The notes below the pieces were generated by a model, which was not told the origin of the DNA, did not search any database, and saw only the letters and a list, made by a program, of their open reading frames with translations. A DNA stretch of 64,000 bases from Pseudomonas gozinkensis (GTDB lineage Bacteria > Pseudomonadota > Gammaproteobacteria > Pseudomonadales > Pseudomonadaceae), in contig NZ_CP062253.1 in assembly GCF_014863585.1 (NCBI RefSeq), positions 310,001 to 374,000 of the forward strand, read 5' to 3'. This document shows, one piece after another, positions 37,776 through 44,541 of the stretch; positions within the stretch are counted from its first letter, which is position 1; every line of letters starts with the position of its first letter. Position numbers and translations under genes: made by a program.

Positions 37776-37840
37776 ATCGCGAGCAGGCTCGCTCCCACAT
37801 TGGAATGCATTTCAGTTGTGGGAGCGAGCCTGCTTGCGAT
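37776..37840. repeat. Paired REP element
   Basis: Inverted arms at 37776-37799 and 37817-37840 with a GCGAGCAGGCTCGC core lie between the convergent lysM and yrfG genes. Confidence 0.85.
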
Positions 37841-37854
37841 GGGGACGATGCGGT

Positions 37855-38517
37855 CTACAGGCCCGCAATCAAATCCCGATAATCCTCGACCGCTGCAAAC
37901 TCCCCGGTATCCTTCGGTCCTTTGCGGCTGTCCGGCTCCTTCACGGCCAACAGATGCGCCACGCCGAAATTCCGCGCACTGCGCAGGATCGGCAAGGTGT
38001 CGTCGATGAACAGGCTGCGTGCCGGGTCAAAGCCGATGTCAGCCTGCAACGCATCCCAGAATTGCGGGTTCTCCTTGGGAAAACCGTAATCGTGCGAGCT
38101 GATCAGCCGCTCGAAGTACGGCGCCAGTTCGATTCGTTCGAGTTTCAGCGACAGTGAATCACGGTGCGCGTTGGTGATCATTACCACGCGTTTGCCGGCG
38201 CGTTTGATGGCCTCCAGAAAGGTATCGGCGTCCGGGCGCAGAGCGATCAGGTGGGCGGTTTCCAGTTTCAGTTCGCGAACTGACAGCTTAAGTTCCGCGC
38301 TCCAGAAGTCCAGGCAGTACCACTGCAACTGACCGGCATGGCGTTCGAACAACGGCTGCAATTCCATTTCCGCCATGGCCCGGCTCACGCCATGCAGTTC
38401 GGCGTAGCGTTGCGGCAAGTGTTCCAGCCAGAAGTGGTTGTCGAAGTGCAGATCCAGCAACGTGCCGTCCATGTCCAGCAGAACGGTATCGATGTCGGAC
38501 CAGGGTAGTGAAGGCAT
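37855..38517 (-). CDS. yrfG: GMP/IMP nucleotidase (HAD superfamily)
   Basis: This 220-residue HAD hydrolase of the YrfG type has motif I DMDGTLLDLHFDNHFW with the Asp nucleophile, motif II VVMITNAHRDS, and motif III/IV FPKENPQFW and LFIDDTLPIL. E. coli YrfG dephosphorylates GMP and IMP. It is divergent from nudE, an arrangement conserved in gammaproteobacteria and fitting a shared role in nucleotide housekeeping. Confidence 0.92.
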   Translation of the reverse strand: MPSLPWSDIDTVLLDMDGTLLDLHFDNHFWLEHLPQRYAELHGVSRAMAEMELQPLFERHAGQLQWYCLDFWSAELKLSVRELKLETAHLIALRPDADTFLEAIKRAGKRVVMITNAHRDSLSLKLERIELAPYFERLISSHDYGFPKENPQFWDALQADIGFDPARSLFIDDTLPILRSARNFGVAHLLAVKEPDSRKGPKDTGEFAAVEDYRDLIAGL

Positions 38518-38605
38518 GGCAACGTCTCGAGCGGTAGAAGGATATCCGACGCAAACAATCGGAAAAGCCGCGTTATAGTAGCGCGTTCACGCCAAGGAGC
38601 TTTGC

Positions 38606-39172
38606 ATGCGCCAGAAACCCACCGTACTTGCCCGCGAGATCGTCGCCACCAGCCGGCTGTTCTGCGTCGAAGAGCTGAAGCTGCGTTTCTCCAACGGCGT
38701 GGAACGCACCTACGAGCGACTGGTCGGCAAGGGCGCCGGCTACGGCGCGGTCATGATCGTGGCAATGCTCGATACCGAGCACGCGGTGCTGGTAGAGGAG
38801 TATTGCGGCGGCACCGACGAATATGAACTGTCGCTGCCCAAAGGCCTGATCGAACCCGGCGAAGATGTCCTGGCTGCCGCCGAACGCGAGCTCAAGGAAG
38901 AGGCCGGTTACGGCGCGCGACAACTGGAGCATCTGACCGAGTTGTCGTTGTCCCCCGGTTACATGAGCCAGAAAATCCAGGTGGTGCTGGCTACCGACCT
39001 GTACGAAGAACGTCTCGAAGGCGACGAACCCGAGCCGATGCGCGTGGACAAGATCAACCTGCGAGAGCTGTCGACGCTGGCGCAGAATCCGAATTTCAGT
39101 GAGGGGCGCGCCCTGGCGGCGCTGTACCTGACCCGCGACCTGTTGACCCAGCGCGGATTTTTTCAGTCATGA
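38606..39172 (+). CDS. nudE: ADP compounds hydrolase NudE
   Basis: This 188-residue Nudix hydrolase has a complete Nudix box (GLIEPGEDVLAAAERELKEE, then AGY). NudE cleaves ADP-ribose, Ap3A and NADH to nucleotide monophosphates. The stop codon overlaps the cysQ start by four bases (ATGA), so the two are coupled, as is usual in Pseudomonas. Confidence 0.95.
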   Translation: MRQKPTVLAREIVATSRLFCVEELKLRFSNGVERTYERLVGKGAGYGAVMIVAMLDTEHAVLVEEYCGGTDEYELSLPKGLIEPGEDVLAAAERELKEEAGYGARQLEHLTELSLSPGYMSQKIQVVLATDLYEERLEGDEPEPMRVDKINLRELSTLAQNPNFSEGRALAALYLTRDLLTQRGFFQS

Positions 39173-40011
39173 GTGAGATATCGATGAATTTTCCCCATCC
39201 GTTGATGGCGCCGGTGGTTGAGTTGGCCCTGCGGGCCGGTGAGGCGATTCTGCCGTTCTGGCGTGCCGATGTGGCGGTCACCGCCAAGTCCGATGATTCG
39301 CCAGTGACGGCGGCGGACATGGCCGCTCACCATGTGATCGTGGCCGGTCTGACGGCGCTGGATCCGAGCATTCCGGTGCTGTCCGAAGAAGACGCCAATA
39401 TCCCGCAAAGCGTACGTGCAGGCTGGCAGCGCTGGTGGCTGGTGGATCCGCTGGACGGCACCAAGGAGTTCATCAGCGGCAGCGAAGAATTCACCGTCAA
39501 CATCGCACTGATCGAGAACGGCCGGGTAGTGTTCGGTGTGGTGTCGATGCCAACCAACGGTCGCTTCTACGTCGGCGGAGCCGGGCTTGGTGCCTGGCGC
39601 GGCGATACGGGCGGTACGCCGCTGGCGATTCAGGTGCGTGATGTGCCCGGTCCTGGCGAACCCTTCACCGTGGTCGCCAGCCGCCGTCATTCGAGCCCCG
39701 AGCAGGAACGCCTGCTGGCCGGTTTGAGCGCCAGCCTGGGCGAGTTGCAACTGGCCAATATCGGCAGTTCGCTGAAGTTCTGTCTGGTGGCCGAAGGTGC
39801 AGCGGATTGTTACCCGCGACTGGCTCCGACTTCGCAGTGGGACACGGCAGCCGCGCAGGGTGTTCTGGAAGGGGCGGGCGGCGAAGTGCTGGACCTGAGT
39901 GGCGATGCATTCTGTTATCCACCACGGGAATCGTTGTTGAACGGTTTCTTCCTGGCATTGCCGGCGAAAGCCGCGTGGCGGGCGAAGCTGCTCGAACTCG
40001 CCCGTTCGTAA
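39169..40011 (+). CDS. cysQ: 3'(2'),5'-bisphosphate nucleotidase
   Basis: This 280-residue Mg-dependent, lithium-sensitive phosphatase belongs to the FIG superfamily. It has the metal-site motifs SEED (VLSEEDANIP) and WWLVDPLDGTKEFISG, with a later WDTAAAQGVLEGAGG. It removes the 3'-phosphate of PAP produced in sulfate assimilation. The start overlaps nudE; an in-frame ATG at 39184 is an alternative. It is convergent with a thioesterase-fold gene. Confidence 0.95.
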   Translation: MSEISMNFPHPLMAPVVELALRAGEAILPFWRADVAVTAKSDDSPVTAADMAAHHVIVAGLTALDPSIPVLSEEDANIPQSVRAGWQRWWLVDPLDGTKEFISGSEEFTVNIALIENGRVVFGVVSMPTNGRFYVGGAGLGAWRGDTGGTPLAIQVRDVPGPGEPFTVVASRRHSSPEQERLLAGLSASLGELQLANIGSSLKFCLVAEGAADCYPRLAPTSQWDTAAAQGVLEGAGGEVLDLSGDAFCYPPRESLLNGFFLALPAKAAWRAKLLELARS

Positions 40012-40024
40012 ACGCGTTCTGTCT

Positions 40025-40480
40025 TCAGCGGTGCAGGACGTACTGCCCGCTGAACGTCACTGCATCCTCCTCGCTCCCGGCATTGACCACCCGCGTATGC
40101 AGAGTCAGCCGCGCCCGTCCGTAGCGCTGATACATCGCCAGAAACTTCTTCCACACCGCAGCGCTCGGTGACGGGCAGATCGCAATGGCATCGCCGGTGA
40201 CCGGCAGTGGATAACTGATCTGCCCTACCTGGATCACGATGTGCCCGTCCTCGATGCCTTCCTCTTTCAAACGCAAATGCAGCCAGCCCCAACCCGCCAG
40301 CACAGCGCCGCAATACAGACTGCCACCGAACATGGTGCTCTTGTGATTGACGTTGGCGTCCAGCGGCAATTGCAGGCGCAATTGCTGTTCCTGCCAGTCG
40401 AGCACTTTGAGGCCCATGTCCCGGGTCAGCGGGATGTCGTGGTGAAGAACGGATTCCAGATAACGACTGTCGTGCTTCAT
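40025..40480 (-). CDS. YiiD-type putative thioesterase
   Basis: This is a 151-residue hotdog-fold protein like the C-terminal domain of E. coli YiiD (FabY/thioesterase-like, YiiD_C domain). Recognisable features are LDANVNHKSTMFGGSLYCGA and a central QVGQISYPLPVTGDAI strand pair. It lies 40 bases downstream of dctD on the same strand and could be read through from dctBD. Function is only inferred from the fold. Confidence 0.75.
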   Translation of the reverse strand: MKHDSRYLESVLHHDIPLTRDMGLKVLDWQEQQLRLQLPLDANVNHKSTMFGGSLYCGAVLAGWGWLHLRLKEEGIEDGHIVIQVGQISYPLPVTGDAIAICPSPSAAVWKKFLAMYQRYGRARLTLHTRVVNAGSEEDAVTFSGQYVLHR

Positions 40481-40520
40481 GCCCGGGCCTCTTGGAGCAG
40501 AAAAGTGAATTGAACGTGCT

Positions 40521-41909
40521 TCATTCGGATTCGTCGGAATGGCCGCCGCTGCCAGCGAAATTCAGCCCATGCTTGCGCAGTTTGTCGTGCAGGGTCTTGC
40601 GCGGAATGCCCAAGGCTTCGGCGAGACTGCGTACGGAACCGTGAGAGCGGGCCAGTTCGGCGGCAATCAGGGATTTCTCGAAGTTTTCCACTTGCTCGCT
40701 GAGCCCTCCCGCCGTGATTTCGACGGTGGTGCCGGAGCTGCCATCGGGCTGCGTGTTGTCCAGTGCCAGTTCCAGGCCGAGGGCAAAGCGCTCCGCCGCG
40801 TTCTGCAACTCCCGCACATTGCCCGGCCATGAGTGACGCAGCAGCAAGGCCCGTTGCGCCGGTTGCAGTTCGTGCGGTGGCAGACCATGGCGAGCGCTGG
40901 CTTCGTCGGCGTAATGCTGGAACAGCATCAACGCGTCTTCGCCCCGTTCACGCAACGGCGGAATGCGCAGCGGCGCCACGTTGAGGCGGTAATACAGATC
41001 GGCACGGAAACGTCCCTGATCGGCGGCCTGGCGCAGGTCTTCCTTGGTGGCCGCGATGACGCGGATGTCCAAAGGTATCAACTGATTGCCGCCCAGGCGT
41101 TCAACCACCCGCTCCTGCAACATGCGCAGCAGCTTGACTTGCACGTCCATGCTCATGCTTTCGATTTCGTCGAGGAACAGCGTGCCGCCATTGGCGAATT
41201 CGAACTTGCCGATCCGACGCTTTTGCGCGCCGGTGAAGGCGCCGGGCTCATGGCCGAACAATTCGCTTTCGACCACCGACTCGGCCAGCGCTCCGGCGTT
41301 GATTGCCACGAACGGGCCGTTACGCCGACTCGAAAGATCATGCAGAGCACGGGCGACGACTTCCTTGCCGGCACCGGTTTCGCCGAGGATCAGCACGTCG
41401 GCCTTGGTCGCCGCCAGCGCGCCGATCTGTTCGCGCAGGCGCGACATCGGCGCGGACTGACCGACCAGCCGCGCGCTTAGCTCGTTGCGATCACTCAGGG
41501 CCATGCGCAGGCTGCGGTTGTCCAGCACCAGGCGGCGCAGGGCCAGGGCGCGGCGCACGCTGTCGAGCAGGGCGTCGCTGGCAAAGGGTTTTTCCAGAAA
41601 GTCATAGGCACCGGCGCGCATGGCCTGCACGGCCAGTGGCACGTCGCCGTGGCCGGTGATCAGCAGCACCGGCAGCTCCGGGTCTTGAGCATGCAGTTCG
41701 CCCAACAGTTCCAGGCCATCCATGCCGGGCATGCGGATGTCGCTGACCACGACGCCCGGCCAGTCGCGCTCCAGTTGTGCGGCCAGGCCCTTGGCTTCGG
41801 ACAGCGGAAGAATTTTCAGGCCGGCCAGATCCAGAGTCTGGCCGAGGGCCTGACGCAGGTGCGGATCGTCGTCGATCAGCACCACCTGAATGCGGTTGTC
41901 GATGGTCAT
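40521..41909 (-). CDS. dctD: Sigma-54-dependent response regulator DctD
   Basis: This 462-residue NtrC-type regulator of C4-dicarboxylate transport has a receiver domain with phospho-acceptor Asp57 (VVVSDIRMPGMDG) and an AAA+ domain with Walker A GETGAGKEVVARAL. The sigma-54 contact loop EPGAFTGAQKRRIG is intact. A C-terminal Fis-type helix-turn-helix follows (SLAEALGIPRKTLHDKLRKH). It overlaps dctB by four bases. Its target, probably dctA or dctPQM, is not in this window. Confidence 0.92.
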   Translation of the reverse strand: MTIDNRIQVVLIDDDPHLRQALGQTLDLAGLKILPLSEAKGLAAQLERDWPGVVVSDIRMPGMDGLELLGELHAQDPELPVLLITGHGDVPLAVQAMRAGAYDFLEKPFASDALLDSVRRALALRRLVLDNRSLRMALSDRNELSARLVGQSAPMSRLREQIGALAATKADVLILGETGAGKEVVARALHDLSSRRNGPFVAINAGALAESVVESELFGHEPGAFTGAQKRRIGKFEFANGGTLFLDEIESMSMDVQVKLLRMLQERVVERLGGNQLIPLDIRVIAATKEDLRQAADQGRFRADLYYRLNVAPLRIPPLRERGEDALMLFQHYADEASARHGLPPHELQPAQRALLLRHSWPGNVRELQNAAERFALGLELALDNTQPDGSSGTTVEITAGGLSEQVENFEKSLIAAELARSHGSVRSLAEALGIPRKTLHDKLRKHGLNFAGSGGHSDESE

Positions 41910-43720
41910 GCGCTTCGATCCTCGGACGGTTGCAGGCTGACCCCGGGCGCGCCGGCGCGCAGCCGCAGGGTGATCAAGGCGCCACCTTGCTTGTGGTTGG
42001 CGAACGACAGTTCACCACCGAAGGCGCGCATCAGGGTTTCGCAGATGGCCAACCCCAGACCGAGGCCCTGGGTGCGGGTCTTGGTCGTGTAAAACGGTTC
42101 GCTGGCGCGGCCCAGGGCTTCCATGCAGAAACCCGGGCCATTGTCGCGAATGTACAGATTGACGCCTTCGTCAGTGGATTCGGCACTCAGCCACAGTTTG
42201 CGCGGCGGGCCTTTTTCCGTGAGGGCATCGAGGGCGTTGGCCAGCAGGTTGCCCAGCACCTGGCGCAGGCGGGTTTCCCCGGCCTCGACCCACAAGGTGG
42301 CGGCCGGCAGATCGCGGATCAATTCAACGTCCATGCTGCGGCGCCGTTTGGCCAGCAGCGCCAATGCGTCGTCCAGCGCCGGTTGCAGGGCAACGCTTTC
42401 CGGGGCGTGGCGGTCGCGACGGGCAAAGGCGCGCAGGTGGGCGATGATCGACGCCATGCGTCCGGTCAGTTCGCTGATCAGTTTGAGGTTGCCGCGGGCA
42501 TCTTCGGTGCGCTCATGGTCGAGCAGCACTTCGGCGTTTTCGGCGTAGCTGCGGATCGCCGCCAGCGGCTGGTTGAGTTCGTGGCTGATGCTCGCCGACA
42601 TCGTCCCCAGCGCCGACAGTTTGCCGGCCTGCACCAGATCGTCCTGGGCCCGCACCAGCTCCTGCTGGGCCTGCTCGCGCTCGAGCACTTCCTGTTTCAG
42701 TCGGCGGTTGAGGCCTTCGAGATCACTGGTGCGCTCGGCGACCCGGCCCTCAAGCTCCCGCCGGGCCTTGGCTTCGAAAGCGATCCGTTCCAGGTAATGA
42801 CGACGACGCTGCATCATCAGGCCCAGCAACAGCATCACCACCAGCAAGGTGGCGCCGCCGATCGCCACGACCGTGCGCACCGGTCGGTCGATCAACGTAC
42901 GCGGGGCAAGGATGCTGACGCTCCAGCCGGTTTCCGCGATGTCCTGGGTCTGCGGTAGCCACGCGGTCGGACTCAGGTTCAACGGGCGAGGCTCTCGGGT
43001 CGGGTAGGGCTGGATGGCGGTGATCGCCGCGCGCTCGGCATCACTCAGGGTGCGGGTCGCGCGAAAACGCCATTCCGGGCGCGAGGTCAGGATGACCACG
43101 CCGTTGTGGTCGGTCACCAGCAGTTGTTCCGGGGTTTTGCCCCACAGGCTTTCGGTGTGGTCGAGGTCTACCTTGATCACCAGCACGCCGATGATTTTTT
43201 CGCCGCTGCGCACCGCGGCGGCGAAGAAGTAGCCGCGCTTGGCGGAAGTGGTGCCCAGACCGAAGAAGCGCCCGAGGCGGCCGGCCATGGCCTCGCTGAA
43301 GTACGGCCGGAAAGAGAAATTGCGGCCGACGAAACTGTCATGTTTGTCCCAGTTCGACGCCGCCAGCGTCTGGCCGTTGGTGTCCATCAGGTACATGACT
43401 TCGGCTCCGGTCTGCGCGGAGATGTTCTTCAACAGGCGGTTGGCATTGCCCTGGGTCACGCCGTCGTCCGGCGCCCCGAGTACTGCGCGCAACGCAGGCA
43501 GGTCGCCGAGAATTTGCGGCAGCACTTCGTAGCGATGCAGTGTGCCCAGCAGGTTGGCGACGTAGAGGTCGAGGGTCTGGCGGTTCTGGCCGGCCAGTTC
43601 GCTGCGGTAATAGCGCTCGGCCAGATGTTCCAGCGGCCACAGCAGCGGTGCCAGGCACAGGGCCAGCAGGGCGAGGCTGCGCCAGCGAGGGCGACGGGGA
43701 AGGGTCGGAGTCATGAGCAT
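41906..43720 (-). CDS. dctB: C4-dicarboxylate sensor kinase DctB
   Basis: This 604-residue membrane kinase has a transmembrane helix near residues 15-32, and a periplasmic double-PAS sensor domain of about 250 residues with the DctB-type segments NWDKHDSFVGRNFSFRPYF and GYFFAAAVRSGEKIIGVLVI. A second transmembrane helix lies at about 280-300, followed by a coiled-coil linker. The kinase core has the H-box SISHELNQPLAAIRS and G boxes IRDNGPGF and GLGLGLAICETL. It phosphorylates DctD. The alternative start at 43714 shortens it by two residues. Synteny with rmlC upstream matches P. aeruginosa. Confidence 0.92.
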   Translation of the reverse strand: MLMTPTLPRRPRWRSLALLALCLAPLLWPLEHLAERYYRSELAGQNRQTLDLYVANLLGTLHRYEVLPQILGDLPALRAVLGAPDDGVTQGNANRLLKNISAQTGAEVMYLMDTNGQTLAASNWDKHDSFVGRNFSFRPYFSEAMAGRLGRFFGLGTTSAKRGYFFAAAVRSGEKIIGVLVIKVDLDHTESLWGKTPEQLLVTDHNGVVILTSRPEWRFRATRTLSDAERAAITAIQPYPTREPRPLNLSPTAWLPQTQDIAETGWSVSILAPRTLIDRPVRTVVAIGGATLLVVMLLLGLMMQRRRHYLERIAFEAKARRELEGRVAERTSDLEGLNRRLKQEVLEREQAQQELVRAQDDLVQAGKLSALGTMSASISHELNQPLAAIRSYAENAEVLLDHERTEDARGNLKLISELTGRMASIIAHLRAFARRDRHAPESVALQPALDDALALLAKRRRSMDVELIRDLPAATLWVEAGETRLRQVLGNLLANALDALTEKGPPRKLWLSAESTDEGVNLYIRDNGPGFCMEALGRASEPFYTTKTRTQGLGLGLAICETLMRAFGGELSFANHKQGGALITLRLRAGAPGVSLQPSEDRSA

Positions 43721-43820
43721 CGGGCGCCTGTGGGTACAGGCGCATTATGCCTAGGCTTGCAGGCGCAGTCTGCGCACCCGTGGCCGGGTGGGCAGCGGCG
43801 CTGAAGATTCACATAGAACT

Positions 43821-44366
43821 TCAGGAAAAGACGTCGGCATCCTTGAGGAAGGCAGCCACCTGATCCTTGGCTGACAGTTTCGGCGCTTCGTCCAGCTGCC
43901 AGTCGATGCCCAGATCCGGGTCGTCCCAGCGAATGCTGCGTTCGGCGGACGGGGTGTAGTAATCGGTGGTCTTGTAGAGGAATTCCGCGAATTCGCTCAG
44001 CACCACGAAACCGTGTGCGAAACCTTCCGGGACCCACAATTGGCGATGGTTGTCGGCGGAAAGACGCACGGCGACCCACTTGCCGAAATGCGGCGAGCTG
44101 CGACGGATGTCGACTGCCACGTCGAGCACTTCACCGGCAGTTACCCGGACCAGTTTGCCCTGAGTATTTTCCAACTGGTAATGCAGCCCGCGCAGAACAC
44201 CTTTCTGCGAGCGCGAATGGTTGTCCTGGACGAATTGCGTGTCCAGGCCTGTAGCGTCCTTGAAGGCCTTCGCATTGAAACTTTCGTAAAAAAAGCCACG
44301 CTCGTCACCAAACACCTTGGGTTCGATGATCAAGACACCAGGCAGGTCGGTGGTGATTACATTCAT
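43821..44366 (-). CDS. rmlC: dTDP-4-dehydrorhamnose 3,5-epimerase
   Basis: This 181-residue cupin epimerase works in dTDP-L-rhamnose synthesis. It has FGDERGFFYESFN, the catalytic His segment QDNHSRSQKGVLRGLHYQ, and LWVPEGFAHGF. The ATG at 44366 follows GGAAA; a longer frame to 44402 is less likely. In P. aeruginosa it ends the rmlBDAC operon beside dctBD. Here the upstream neighbour is an unrelated rightward gene, so rmlC is alone and its partners must lie elsewhere or be missing. Confidence 0.95.
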   Translation of the reverse strand: MNVITTDLPGVLIIEPKVFGDERGFFYESFNAKAFKDATGLDTQFVQDNHSRSQKGVLRGLHYQLENTQGKLVRVTAGEVLDVAVDIRRSSPHFGKWVAVRLSADNHRQLWVPEGFAHGFVVLSEFAEFLYKTTDYYTPSAERSIRWDDPDLGIDWQLDEAPKLSAKDQVAAFLKDADVFS

Positions 44367-44541
44367 GGGGATTTTCCAGTGGAAGGTGTGAATGGGCGAC
44401 ATTCTTGCGCAAAGTGCCGGTGGGCGCGAGGGGCCGGGAGCATTTCGTCCGAAGTTACATACTTTTCCTACGGAGCAGGGGTTGCGGATCGCCTGCAGCG
44501 GTGGCGATATAGGCGCCTAATAAAATTTCAGGGGTCGTTCC

